A DNA stretch of 64,000 nt from the NCBI RefSeq assembly GCF_026627255.1, contig NZ_JAPNLM010000016.1:31739-95738 (forward strand), in the 5' to 3' direction. Origin of the DNA: Streptomyces antarcticus. GTDB taxonomy: Bacteria; Actinomycetota; Actinomycetes; Streptomycetales; Streptomycetaceae. Below, piece by piece: positions 16,649 through 25,740 of this stretch. Position numbers and translations under genes: made by a program. The notes beneath the pieces were generated by a model. That model searched no databases and was not told where the DNA came from. It worked only from the letters and a program-made list of their open reading frames with translations. The first letter of the stretch is position 1; the number at the start of each line of letters is the position of its first letter.

Positions 16649-18009
16649 CCCCCCTCGGGCCGGGAGCCGGTCCCGGCGCCGCGGGCGGCGGTGGCGGCGG
16701 CCAAGGCGTGGTCCTTCACCCGGCCGATCCGCTCACCGCACTCGCGCACGGGATCGGGTCCCAGCACGATCTGCCGATCTCTCCCTTCTACGCCTTCGCC
16801 GGTGCCTTTACCGCCCTGTTCGTCTCCTTCCTCGCGCTCGGTCTGCTCTGGTCCACCTCCCGCTTCCGCGGCGACCGCTCCGGGATCGCCCTGCCCGCCG
16901 CCCTCCAGCGGGTGGCCGACGCGCCGGCCACCCGTACCGTCCTGCGCGGACTCGGGCTCGCCGCCGCGCTGGCCGTCCTGCTGTACCTCCTCCTCGGCCC
17001 CGACGACCCCGCCCGCAACCCCGCTCCCGGTGCCGTCTACGTCCTCTTCTGGGTCGGACTTGTCCCCGCCTCCCTCCTCCTCGGCCCCGTCTGGCGCCTG
17101 CTCAACCCGCTCCGCACCCTGCACCGCTCGCTCTCCCGGGCCCTGCGCCGCCGTGGCCCCGACCGCCCCCTGCCCGCCCGGCTGGGGCAATGGCCCGCCG
17201 CCGCTGGCCTGTTCGGATTCACCTGGCTCGAACTCGCCGCTCCCGATCCCGCATCCACCACCACCCTCCTCATCGCCCTCGTCACCTACACCACCGTCCA
17301 GCTGCTGCTCGCCGCCCGCTTCGGCGAGCGCTGGTTCGACGACGGAGACGCCTTCGAGGTGTACTCCGCCCTCCTTGCCCGTCTCTCCCCCCTCGGCCGT
17401 CGCGGCGACGGCCGCCTCGTTCTCCGTAACCCCTTCCACGGACTCGACGCGACACCCGAGCGGCCCGGACTCGTCGCCACCGTCAGCGTCCTGCTCGGAT
17501 CCACCGCCTACGACGGCTTTTCCGACAACCCCTCGTGGATCAACGCCGTGCAGACCTCCCCCCTCGGCCGCACCCCCACGGCCACCCTCGGACTTCTCGC
17601 CGCCGTCGCCCTCGTCGCCACCCTGTACTGCCTGTGCGCGGCCGCCACCCGCCTCATCGGCGGCCCGCACCCCGGCCCGCTCACCGCCTTCGCGCACTCA
17701 CTCGTGCCGATCGCCCTCGGCTATCTCATCGCTCACTACTTCTCCCTCCTGGTAGTCGAAGGACCACGCACAGTAAGCATGGCACTGGGCACTGACAACG
17801 CCCCGGAACCCTTGCCGCCACTGGGCCCCGGCGGCCTCGCCGCCCTCCAGGTCGTCGCCGTCGTCACCGGCCACGTCCTCGGCGTCGTCGCGGCGCACGA
17901 CCGGTCCGTGCGACTCGTTCCCCCCGCGAAAGCGGTGGCCGGCCAACTGCCGCTGCTCGCGCTGATGATCACGTACACCATCGGGGGACTGAGCCTCCTG
18001 CTGAACTGA
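16642..18009 (+). CDS. conserved polytopic membrane protein
   Basis: A 455-residue integral membrane protein with about ten hydrophobic segments and a Gly-rich N-terminus. Family-like motifs include LAHGIGSQHDLPISPFY ahead of the first helix, FWVGLVPASLLLGPVWRLLNPLRTLH, and HSLVPIALGYLIAHYFSLLV near the C-terminus. His and Met lie in several helices or loops. I recall actinobacterial relatives under unhelpful names such as fenitrothion hydrolase, which I would not adopt. Its place after a cupredoxin-like lipoprotein suggests metal or electron transfer at the membrane. The GTG start overlaps the small upstream frame; a start near HPADPLTALAHG is conceivable. Confidence 0.8.
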   Translation: MVTPLGPGAGPGAAGGGGGGQGVVLHPADPLTALAHGIGSQHDLPISPFYAFAGAFTALFVSFLALGLLWSTSRFRGDRSGIALPAALQRVADAPATRTVLRGLGLAAALAVLLYLLLGPDDPARNPAPGAVYVLFWVGLVPASLLLGPVWRLLNPLRTLHRSLSRALRRRGPDRPLPARLGQWPAAAGLFGFTWLELAAPDPASTTTLLIALVTYTTVQLLLAARFGERWFDDGDAFEVYSALLARLSPLGRRGDGRLVLRNPFHGLDATPERPGLVATVSVLLGSTAYDGFSDNPSWINAVQTSPLGRTPTATLGLLAAVALVATLYCLCAAATRLIGGPHPGPLTAFAHSLVPIALGYLIAHYFSLLVVEGPRTVSMALGTDNAPEPLPPLGPGGLAALQVVAVVTGHVLGVVAAHDRSVRLVPPAKAVAGQLPLLALMITYTIGGLSLLLN

Positions 18010-18042
18010 GCACCCCGCCGAACAGACGAAGCCAGGAGCGGC

Positions 18043-18687
18043 ATGATGGATCCCGTGCCCCCCACCCCCTCCTCCCCGCCCCCGGCTCCCTCCCTGCGCC
18101 GCACCCCCGTCCAGCAGCGCAGCGCCGACCGGCTCGTCCGGATCCTCGACGCGTGCGCCGAACTGCTGGACGAGACCGGCTACGAGAACCTCAGCACCCG
18201 CGCGGTCGCCGTCCGCGCCGGGGTCCCGATCGGCTCGGTCTACCGCTTCTTCGGCAACAAGCGGGCCCTGGCCATCGCCCTCGCCCACCGCAACCTGGAC
18301 CGGTACGCCGACGGCATCACGCACCGGCTCACGGTCCTCCCCTCCACGCACTGGCGGCCGGTGGTGGACGCCGTGCTCGACGAGTACCTGGCCATGAAGC
18401 GCAGCGTGCCCGGCTTCGCGCTCGTGGACTTCGGGGTACCCGCGCCGCCCGCCGACGGGCCGGCGGCCGACCCCAACCACCTGGTCGCCGTCCGCCTCAC
18501 CGAACTGCTCAGCACCCACCTCGGCCTGACCCCCGACGCCACCCTGGAGCGGGCGGTCCTGGTCGCCGTCGAAGCCACGGACGCGCTGATCCAGCTGGCC
18601 TTCCGCGTCGACCCCGCCGGGGACCCCGGCATCGTGGCGGAGACCCGCGCGATGATGCACGCCTACCTGGCCCGCGTCCTGGACTGA
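18043..18687 (+). CDS. TetR-family transcriptional regulator
   Basis: A regulator of 214 residues. The helix-turn-helix spans about 30-75 (LSTRAVAVRAGVPIGSVYRFFGNKRAL) after a Pro-rich leader. The ligand domain has an all-helical pattern. ATGATG follows CCAGGAGC, so either Met can start. It lies 33 bases after the membrane protein gene and may be co-transcribed. Its target is unknown; a TetR-like palindrome lies before the molybdenum enzyme gene downstream. Confidence 0.88.
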   Translation: MMDPVPPTPSSPPPAPSLRRTPVQQRSADRLVRILDACAELLDETGYENLSTRAVAVRAGVPIGSVYRFFGNKRALAIALAHRNLDRYADGITHRLTVLPSTHWRPVVDAVLDEYLAMKRSVPGFALVDFGVPAPPADGPAADPNHLVAVRLTELLSTHLGLTPDATLERAVLVAVEATDALIQLAFRVDPAGDPGIVAETRAMMHAYLARVLD

Positions 18688-19038
18688 CCCCGTTTCCCCT
18701 CCGCCCGGCCCGCCGCCTTCCCGCCCGGCCCGCCGCCTTCCCGCACCGGCCCGTCCGCACCGGCCCGTCCGCACCGTCTTTCCGCGCCGGCCCGTCCGCG
18801 TCGACCCAGCCAGCCCGTCCGCCGTCCGTCGGCGTGCCGTCCGGCCCCGCGCCGGTGTCCGCCCCCGGCCCACGGTCCGCACCCGCCCCGGTGTCCGCCC
18901 CCGGCCCGTCCCCCCGGAGGGCCTTGCGTCAACGCGCCCCGGCAGACCCCTCCCCACCGTGCCTACCGGTCGGTATGCTCGGGGCGCCCGCGTTCCCGCG
19001 ACCGTGCCCGTGCCGCAGCCTGCCGCCCTGGAGGGCCC
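18688..19038. repeat. intergenic tandem repeats with a promoter region
   Basis: A 351-base gap with no supported gene. A 20-base unit (CCGCCCGGCCCGCCGCCTTC) occurs twice in tandem at 18701-18740. It is followed by two copies of a 14-base unit (CCGCACCGGCCCGT) at 18741-18768, and a CCGGTGTCCGCCCCCGGCCC block appears twice near 18852 and 18888. The right end carries a TetR-type palindrome and presumably the promoter of the molybdopterin enzyme. Confidence 0.65.
18959..18976. promoter_or_regulatory. TetR-type operator upstream of the molybdopterin oxidoreductase
   Basis: The 18-mer read on the minus strand begins ATACCGACCGGT. It shares ATACCGAC and the GGT in the middle with two other sites in the window (34224-34241 and 40075-40092), and its core TACCG-GT-CGGTA is nearly symmetric. 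It lies about 60 bases before the start codon, where a repressor would act. Confidence 0.6.
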
Positions 19039-21240
19039 ATGCCCCGCACCGCCCTGCGCATCTGCCCCCTCTGTGAAGCCACCTGCGGCCTCACCCTCAC
19101 CATCGACGGCACCGCCGTCACCGGCGCCCGCGGTGACCGCGAGGACGTCTTCAGCCGGGGCTTCATCTGCCCGAAGGGCGCCGCCTTCGGGCAGCTCGAC
19201 GCCGACCCCGACCGGTTGCGCCGGCCCCTCGTCCGCCGGGACGGCAGGCTCCGCGACGCCACGTGGGAAGAGGCCTACGACGCCATCGCCGCCGCCGTCC
19301 CCGCCCTGGTGGGGGAGTACGGCGCCCAGTCCGCCGGGGTCGTCCTCGGCAACCCGAACGTCCACACCATGGCGGGCGCCCTCTACCCGCCGCTGCTCCT
19401 CAAGGCCCTGGGCACCCGCAACCTCTTCACCGCCAGCACCCTCGACCAGATGCCCAAGCACGTCTCCAGCGGGCTGCTCTTCGGCGACCCGTTCGCCATC
19501 CCGGTCCCCGACCTCGACCGCACCGACTTCCTGCTGCTCCTGGGCGCCAACCCGGTCGAGTCCAACGGATCGCTGTGCACCGCGCCCGACTTCCCCGGCC
19601 GCCTCAAGGCCCTGCGCGCCCGCGGCGGCACCCTGGTCGTCGTCGACCCGCGCCGCACCCGCACCGCCCGGCTCGCCGACCGCCACCTCGCCCCCCGCCC
19701 CGGCAGTGACGCCCTGCTGCTCGCGGCCCTGGCGCACACCCTCCTCTCCGAGAAGCTCGCCGCGCCCGGCGCCGCGCTCGAGGAAATCACCGACGGTCTC
19801 GGGGAACTCGCCGCCGCGCTCGGGAGTTTCACCCCTGAGGCCGTCGCACCCGCCTGTGACCTCCCGGCCGCCGAGATCCGCACCCTCGCCCGTGAGCTCG
19901 CCGCCGCGCCCACCGCCGCCGTCTACGGGCGCATCGGCAGCTCCACCGTCGAGTACGGCACCCTCGCCAGCTGGCTGGTCGACGTACTGAACATCCTCAC
20001 CGGCAACCTCGACCGGCCGGGCGGAGCCCTCTTCCCGCTCTCCGCCACGGCCGGTGCGCCCCGGCCGGCCGGTCCCGGCAGGGGGTTCGCCCTCGGCCGC
20101 TGGTCGAGCCGGGTCAGCGGTCACCCCGAGGCCAAGGGCGAACTGCCCCTGGCCGCCCTCGCGGAGGAGATCGAGACGCCCGGTGACGGACGCATCCGGG
20201 TGCTGCTCGCCATCGCGGCCAACCCCGTCCTGTCCGCACCCGACGGCGACCGGCTCGACCGGGCGCTGGCCGGGCTCGACTTCATGGTCTCCGTCGACCC
20301 GTACCTGAACGAGACCTCGCGCCACGCCCACGTCGTGCTGCCCCCGCCGCCGCCCGCGCAGAGCGCGCACTTCGACTTCGCCTTCAACGGGTTCGCCGTA
20401 CGCAACCAGGCGCGCTACTCGCCCGCCGCCGTGCCACTGGAGGCGGGGCGGCTGGACGAGTGCGAGATCCACGCGCGGCTGGTCCTCGCTGTCTCGGGGC
20501 TCCACGGTGCCCCGCCGGAGGCGGTCGACGAGCGCGTCATCGCCGACACCCTCGCCCGGGCCGTCGACGACCCGCGCTCGCCGCTGCACGGCCGCGATCC
20601 GGACGAGGAGGGCCGTCTCCTGTCCGGCCGGACCGGACCCGAGCGGCGGCTCGACCTGATGCTGCGCCTCGGCCCGTACGGACTCACCCTCGACGGCCTC
20701 CGCCAGAGCCCGCACGGCATCGACCTGGGCCCGCTGCGGCCCCGGCTCCCGGGCCTGCTGAAGACGCGCAGCGGCAGGATCGAGCTGCTGCCCGACCCCA
20801 TCGCGACCGAGCTGCCCAGGCTCCGCGCGGCGCTCGCCGAACGCCCCGCTTCCCTGGTGCTCGTGGGCCGCCGCCACCTGAGGTCCAACAACAGCTGGTT
20901 GCACAACGTTCCGGCCCTCACCGGAGGTTCCAACCGCTGCACCCTGCACGTCCACCCGCAGGACGCCGACCGGCTCGGCCTCACGGACGGGGCGCGGGCC
21001 CGGATCACCGCCGACGGCGGCAGCCTGGAGGTACCCGTCGAGGTCACCGACACCGTCCGCACCGGTGTCGTGAGCCTCCCGCACGGCTGGGGCCACGACC
21101 GCGCCGGGACCAGGCTCTCGGTCGCCTCCGCGGAGCCCGGCGTCAACGTCAACCAGCTCCTCGACGGCAGCCGACTCGACCCGCTGTCCGGTACGGCCGT
21201 GCTCAACGGATTCCCCGTCGAGCTGGCACCCCTGCCCTGA
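19039..21240 (+). CDS. molybdopterin-dependent oxidoreductase (formate dehydrogenase/nitrate reductase superfamily)
   Basis: A 733-residue molybdenum enzyme. The N-terminus binds a 4Fe-4S cluster through Cys9, Cys12, Cys16 and Cys44 (CPLCEATC, then FICPKG). Molybdopterin-binding segments follow (GANPVESNGSLC, VVVDPRRTRTARLAD, AANPVLSAPDG), and the C-terminal domain has LRSNNSWLHNVP and LPHGWGHDR. No Tat signal is present, so it acts in the cytoplasm. No partner subunit is adjacent; the electron acceptor and substrate are unknown. Related single-subunit enzymes reduce or oxidise small organic or S/N oxides. Regulation by a TetR through the upstream palindrome is likely. The ATG follows CTGGAGG. 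Confidence 0.9.
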   Translation: MPRTALRICPLCEATCGLTLTIDGTAVTGARGDREDVFSRGFICPKGAAFGQLDADPDRLRRPLVRRDGRLRDATWEEAYDAIAAAVPALVGEYGAQSAGVVLGNPNVHTMAGALYPPLLLKALGTRNLFTASTLDQMPKHVSSGLLFGDPFAIPVPDLDRTDFLLLLGANPVESNGSLCTAPDFPGRLKALRARGGTLVVVDPRRTRTARLADRHLAPRPGSDALLLAALAHTLLSEKLAAPGAALEEITDGLGELAAALGSFTPEAVAPACDLPAAEIRTLARELAAAPTAAVYGRIGSSTVEYGTLASWLVDVLNILTGNLDRPGGALFPLSATAGAPRPAGPGRGFALGRWSSRVSGHPEAKGELPLAALAEEIETPGDGRIRVLLAIAANPVLSAPDGDRLDRALAGLDFMVSVDPYLNETSRHAHVVLPPPPPAQSAHFDFAFNGFAVRNQARYSPAAVPLEAGRLDECEIHARLVLAVSGLHGAPPEAVDERVIADTLARAVDDPRSPLHGRDPDEEGRLLSGRTGPERRLDLMLRLGPYGLTLDGLRQSPHGIDLGPLRPRLPGLLKTRSGRIELLPDPIATELPRLRAALAERPASLVLVGRRHLRSNNSWLHNVPALTGGSNRCTLHVHPQDADRLGLTDGARARITADGGSLEVPVEVTDTVRTGVVSLPHGWGHDRAGTRLSVASAEPGVNVNQLLDGSRLDPLSGTAVLNGFPVELAPLP

Positions 21241-21313
21241 GCTGGGGTTTTGCTCGTATTGCTCACGCTCGGACGTCTTGTTGGCGCAAGGAGGCGGCAC
21301 CTACGTTCCCAGC

Positions 21314-22984
21314 ATGCTGACCTTCCTCGGCTTCGCCATGATCGCGACCTTCCTGGTCCTGATCATGATGAAGAAAATGTCGCCCATCGCGGCGCTCGTC
21401 CTCATTCCCGCGCTCTTCTGCGTGTTCGCCGGACAGGGCGCGCAGCTCGGCGACTACGTCATCGACGGCGTCGGCAAGCTCGCGCCGACCGCCGCCATGC
21501 TGATGTTCGCCATCGTCTACTTCGGCGTGATGATCGACGTCGGCCTCTTCGATCCGATCGTCCGGGGCATCCTGCGCTTCTGCAAGGCGGACCCGATGCG
21601 GATCGTGGTCGGCACCGCGGTGCTCGCCGCGATCGTGTCGCTGGACGGTGACGGCTCCACCACCTTCATGATCACCGTCTCGGCGATGTACCCCCTGTAC
21701 AAGCGGCTGGGGATGAGCCTCGTCGTCATGACCGGTGTCGCGGCCACCGCCAACGGCGTCATGAACACCCTGCCCTGGGGCGGTCCCACCGCCCGCGCCG
21801 CCACCGCCCTGAAGCTCGACGCCGGCGACGTGTTCGTGCCGATGATCCCGGCCCTCGCGGCCGGCCTGCTCTTCGTATTCGTCCTCGCGTACGTCCTCGG
21901 GCTGAAGGAGCGCCGACGGCTCGGCCCGCTGGCGCTCCCCGGCGGCCGGGAGCCGGCGGACGCCGAGGCCGACCGCCTCGCCCCGGCCGCTGCGGGGGCC
22001 GGTCCGGTCACCGCCGCGCGCGCGGTGAAGGTGAAGCCGTCCGGGTCCGCCGGGTCCGCCGGGTCTGCCGGGTCTGCCGGTTCCGCGGGTTCCGCCGGCT
22101 CGGCCGGGTCCGCGGGCAAGTCGTCCGGGTCCGCGGGTTCCGCCGGGACGGCGGGGACGGCCGGGCTCGAGCGGGCCGCCGCCTCGGCCGCCCCCGGTAC
22201 CCCGGGCGCTCCCGCCGCGCCGACGGGCACCACCACGGCCACCGCCCCGGCCGACGCCCCCGCCCTTGCCGAAGCCCCCGCCTCCGACCGCGCGGACGCC
22301 CCCGCCCCCGCCCTCGCCGACGCCGACGGACCCGGCGGCGGCTTCCAGGGACTCGACCCGCACCGCGCCACCCTGCGCCCCCGCCTCTACTGGTTCAACG
22401 CAGGCCTCACCGTCGCCCTGCTCACCGCGATGATCATGGAGCTGCTGCCCATCCCGGTGCTGTTCCTGCTCGGTGCCGCGCTCGCCCTCACCGTCAACTT
22501 CCCCCACATGCCCGACCAGAAGGCCCGCATCGCCGCCCACGCCGACAACGTCCTGAACGTCGCCGGCATGGTCTTCGCCGCCGCCGTCTTCACCGGCGTC
22601 CTCACCGGCACCGGCATGGTCAAGGAGATGGCCGACTGGCTCGTCGGCGCCATCCCCGAGGGCATGGGCCCGCACATGGCCCTGGTCACCGGCCTGCTGA
22701 GCCTGCCGCTCACCTACTTCATGTCCAACGACGGCTTCTACTTCGGCGTCCTGCCCGTCCTCGCCGAGGCCGGCGCCGCCCACGGCGTCTCCCCGCTCGA
22801 GATCGCCCGCGCGTCCCTCGTCGGCCAGGCCCTGCACATGTCCAGCCCGCTGGTTCCGGCCGTCTACGTCCTCGTCGGGATGGCCAAGGTCGAGTTCGGC
22901 GACCACACCCGCTTCACCGTGAAATGGGCTGCTTTGACCTCACTCGTCGTCCTCGGGGCAGGGATGCTTTTCGGCATCATCTGA
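21314..22984 (+). CDS. CitMHS-family citrate/metal-citrate transporter
   Basis: A polytopic transporter of 556 residues in the CitMHS family, which brings in citrate complexed with divalent metal together with protons. N-terminal helices include MLTFLGFAMIATFLVLIMM; signature stretches are LDGDGSTTFMITVSAMYPLYK and MNTLPWGGPTARAA. The central cytoplasmic loop is enlarged by a Gly-Ser-Ala repeat (about residues 243-281) and an Ala/Pro-rich stretch of about 60 residues. The start is uncertain. The ATG at 21314 gives the expected N-terminus, but AAGGAGG lies about 20 bases upstream; a TTG at 21278 would add 12 residues. Confidence 0.88.
   Translation: MLTFLGFAMIATFLVLIMMKKMSPIAALVLIPALFCVFAGQGAQLGDYVIDGVGKLAPTAAMLMFAIVYFGVMIDVGLFDPIVRGILRFCKADPMRIVVGTAVLAAIVSLDGDGSTTFMITVSAMYPLYKRLGMSLVVMTGVAATANGVMNTLPWGGPTARAATALKLDAGDVFVPMIPALAAGLLFVFVLAYVLGLKERRRLGPLALPGGREPADAEADRLAPAAAGAGPVTAARAVKVKPSGSAGSAGSAGSAGSAGSAGSAGSAGKSSGSAGSAGTAGTAGLERAAASAAPGTPGAPAAPTGTTTATAPADAPALAEAPASDRADAPAPALADADGPGGGFQGLDPHRATLRPRLYWFNAGLTVALLTAMIMELLPIPVLFLLGAALALTVNFPHMPDQKARIAAHADNVLNVAGMVFAAAVFTGVLTGTGMVKEMADWLVGAIPEGMGPHMALVTGLLSLPLTYFMSNDGFYFGVLPVLAEAGAAHGVSPLEIARASLVGQALHMSSPLVPAVYVLVGMAKVEFGDHTRFTVKWAALTSLVVLGAGMLFGII
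22039..22160 (+). repeat. coding minisatellite in the CitMHS gene
   Basis: A 9-base unit close to GGGTCCGCC, encoding Gly-Ser-Ala, is repeated about ten times with silent changes and one Lys-Ser interruption. It encodes a flexible linker in the cytoplasmic loop and should be prone to length change by slippage. Confidence 0.8.
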
Positions 22985-23008
22985 TCCCGGCGACCCCTGG
23001 CGCACAGA

Positions 23009-23027
23009 AAACTACCGGCGCTAGTTT
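23009..23027. promoter_or_regulatory. operator upstream of aldehyde dehydrogenase (AAACTA...TAGTTT)
   Basis: A 19-base palindrome, AAACTA-CCGGCGC-TAGTTT, with one unpaired position on each side. Nearly the same sequence lies at 26435-26453 beside a TetR gene. It is about 60 bases before the aldehyde dehydrogenase start. I infer a TetR operator. Confidence 0.72.
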
Positions 23028-23084
23028 GTAGGCTGTCCGGGAGGTCAGGTCCACGCGCTGGTGCGTGTTTCGGGAGGAACAGCC

Positions 23085-24497
23085 ATGAAGGCCCATGACG
23101 GGATGTACATCGGCGGGGAATGGCGGCCCGCCGCCGGACGCGAGCGGATCGAGGTCGTCAACCCCGCCGACGAGCAGGTCATCGGAGGGGTGCCGGCCGG
23201 TAGCGCCGAGGACGTGGACGCGGCCGTGCGTGCCGCCCGCGCCGCCTTCCCGGCCTGGGCGGCCACCCCGCCCGCCGAGCGGGGGGCACTGATCGGCGCC
23301 CTCCGCGACGTGCTGGCGGCCCGCAAGAAGGAGATGGCCGAGACGATCACCGCCGAACTCGGCTCCCCGAGCGGCTTCTCGGAAGCGGTCCACGTGGGCT
23401 CGCCGATCGCCGTGGCCTCGTCGTACGCGGAGCTCGCCGCCTCGTACGCCTTCGAGGAGCGGATCGGGACCTCCACCGTGCTGCTGGAGCCGATCGGCGT
23501 CGTCGGGGCCATCACGCCCTGGAACTACCCGCTGCACCAGGTCGTTGCAAAGGTGGCGCCCGCTCTCGCCGCCGGCTGCACCCTCGTCCTCAAGCCGGCC
23601 GAGGACACCCCGCTGACCGCACAGCTCTTCGCCGAAGCCGTGCACGAGGCGGGCATCCCGGCCGGAGTCTTCAACCTGGTGACCGGTACCGGTCCGGTCG
23701 CCGGTCAGGCCCTGGCCGCGCACGAGGGAGTCGACCTCGTCTCCTTCACCGGCTCGACCGCCGTCGGCCGGAAGATCGGTGCCACGGCCGGCGCCGCCGT
23801 CAAGCGGGTCGCCCTCGAACTGGGCGGAAAATCGGCCAATGTCATCCTGCCCGGGGCCGACCTGGCCAAGGCCGTCGCGACGGGCGTCGGCCACGTCATG
23901 AACAACACCGGCCAGAGCTGCAACGCGCTCACCCGCATGCTCGTCCACCGGGACCAGTACGAGGAGGCCGTCACCCTGGCGGCCGCCGCCGTCGCCAAGT
24001 ACCCCACCGGCGACCCCCGCGACCCGGGCACCCGCCTGGGCCCCGTCGTCAACGCCAAGCAGCGCGACCGCGTACGCGGATACATCACCCAGGGCATCGA
24101 GGAGGGCGCCCGTCTCGTCGCCGGCGGCCCCGACGCGCCCCGGGAGCAGGGGTACTTCGTCGCCCCGACCGTGTTCGCCGACGTCACGCCCGACATGACC
24201 ATCGCGCAGGAGGAGATCTTCGGCCCCGTGCTGTCGATCCTCGCCTACGAGGACGAGGAGGAGGCCCTGGCCATCGCCAACGGCACCGTCTACGGCCTGG
24301 GCGGCGCCGTCTGGGCCGCGGACGAGGAGACGGCCGTGGCCTTCGCGCGCCGCATGGACACCGGCCAGGTGGACATCAACGGCGGCCGCTTCAACGTGCT
24401 CGCGCCCTTCGGCGGCTACAAGCAGTCGGGCGTGGGCCGCGAGCTGGGCCCGCACGGCCTGGCCGAGTACCTCCAGACCAAGTCCCTGCAGTTCTGA
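23085..24497 (+). CDS. NAD(P)-dependent aldehyde dehydrogenase
   Basis: Cytoplasmic enzyme of 470 residues that oxidises aldehydes to acids. It has GVVGAITPWNYP and the cofactor loop SFTGSTAVGRKIG, the general-base Glu in ALELGGKSAN, and the nucleophile Cys in NNTGQSCNA. Length is normal for the superfamily. The ATG at 23085 follows GGGAGGAAC, which fixes the start. Eighteen bases separate it from an alcohol dehydrogenase gene, so the pair probably converts an alcohol through its aldehyde to an acid. The upstream palindrome predicts control by the TetR encoded at 25741. Confidence 0.94.
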   Translation: MKAHDGMYIGGEWRPAAGRERIEVVNPADEQVIGGVPAGSAEDVDAAVRAARAAFPAWAATPPAERGALIGALRDVLAARKKEMAETITAELGSPSGFSEAVHVGSPIAVASSYAELAASYAFEERIGTSTVLLEPIGVVGAITPWNYPLHQVVAKVAPALAAGCTLVLKPAEDTPLTAQLFAEAVHEAGIPAGVFNLVTGTGPVAGQALAAHEGVDLVSFTGSTAVGRKIGATAGAAVKRVALELGGKSANVILPGADLAKAVATGVGHVMNNTGQSCNALTRMLVHRDQYEEAVTLAAAAVAKYPTGDPRDPGTRLGPVVNAKQRDRVRGYITQGIEEGARLVAGGPDAPREQGYFVAPTVFADVTPDMTIAQEEIFGPVLSILAYEDEEEALAIANGTVYGLGGAVWAADEETAVAFARRMDTGQVDINGGRFNVLAPFGGYKQSGVGRELGPHGLAEYLQTKSLQF

Positions 24498-24514
24498 ACA
24501 CGGAGACGACGACC

Positions 24515-25594
24515 ATGGTCCGCGCCGCCATCCTGCCCGCCGTCGGAGCCCCGCTGGAGATACGGGAGATCGTGCTGCCCGACCCCGGCCCCGGACAGGT
24601 CCGGGTACGGCTCACCGCCGCCGGGGTCTGCCACTCCGACCTCTCCCTCACCAACGGCACCATGCGGGTCCCCGTCCCCGCCGTCCTCGGGCACGAGGGC
24701 GCGGGCACGGTCCTCGCCGTCGGGGAGGGCGTCACGCACGTCGCCCCCGGCGACGGAGTGGTGCTCAACTGGGCGCCGTCCTGCGGGGAGTGCCACCACT
24801 GCACCATCGGCGAGGTCTGGCTGTGCGCCAAGGCCCTCTCCGGGATCGGCGCCGTCCACGCGCACGACGCGCAGGGCGCGGAGCTGCACCCGGGGCTGAA
24901 CGTCGCCGCGTTCGCAGAGGAGACCGTCGTCGCGGCGAACTGCGTGCTGCCCGCGCCCGCCGGGATCCCGCTCGACGAGGCCGCCCTGCTCGGCTGTGCC
25001 GTCCTCACCGGCTACGGCGCCGTCCACCACAGTGCCCAGGTCTTCCCGGGCGAGTCCGTCGCCGTCTTCGGCATCGGCGGCGTCGGCTTGGCCGCGCTCC
25101 AGGCCGCCCGGATCGCGCAGGCGGGTCCGATCGTGGCCGTCGACGTGTCCCCGGCCAAGGAGGAACTGGCCCGCGCGGCCGGCGCCACGGACTTCGTCCT
25201 CGCCTCCGACACCACGGCCAAGCAGATCCGCGCGCTCACCGGCGGGCACGGCGTGGACGTCGCCGTCGAATGCGTCGGCCGGGCGGAAACCATCCGGGGC
25301 GCCTGGGAGTCCACCCGGCGCGGCGGCCGCACCACCGTCGTCGGCATCGGCGGAAAGGAGCAGCAGGTCACCTTCCACGCGCTGGAGCTCTTCCACTTCG
25401 CCCGCACCCTGACCGGCTGCGTCTACGGCAACAGCGACCCGGCCCGCGACCTCCCGGTGATCGCCGGACACGTCCGCGCGGGCCGCCTGGACCTCGGCCT
25501 CATGGTCACCGACCGCATCACCCTCGACGGCATCCCTGCCGCCTTCGACGCCATGCTGGCGGGCAAGGGCGGCCGCTCCCTGGTCGTCTTCTAG
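24515..25594 (+). CDS. zinc-dependent alcohol dehydrogenase (MDR family)
   Basis: A 359-residue medium-chain dehydrogenase. The catalytic zinc ligands are Cys in GVCHSDL and His in GHEGAGTV. The structural zinc site is the CGECHHC cluster plus a later Cys. The NAD-binding motif is GIGGVGLAALQAA. It should oxidise a primary or secondary alcohol and hand the aldehyde to the dehydrogenase encoded just upstream in the same operon. The ATG follows CACGGAGACGACGACC. The true substrate is unknown. Confidence 0.93.
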   Translation: MVRAAILPAVGAPLEIREIVLPDPGPGQVRVRLTAAGVCHSDLSLTNGTMRVPVPAVLGHEGAGTVLAVGEGVTHVAPGDGVVLNWAPSCGECHHCTIGEVWLCAKALSGIGAVHAHDAQGAELHPGLNVAAFAEETVVAANCVLPAPAGIPLDEAALLGCAVLTGYGAVHHSAQVFPGESVAVFGIGGVGLAALQAARIAQAGPIVAVDVSPAKEELARAAGATDFVLASDTTAKQIRALTGGHGVDVAVECVGRAETIRGAWESTRRGGRTTVVGIGGKEQQVTFHALELFHFARTLTGCVYGNSDPARDLPVIAGHVRAGRLDLGLMVTDRITLDGIPAAFDAMLAGKGGRSLVVF

Positions 25595-25740
25595 CCCCCG
25601 CCGTACGGCACCACCGGCGCGGCGCGGCGCGGCGCGGTCGGCGGCACGGAACGGCCCCGGGCGGGCCGGGCCGCGCCGCCGGGCCGCCCCGCGCCAACCC
25701 GCCCCGCGCCGCCGGTCGCGCCCGCGCCGCCCCGGCCGCG

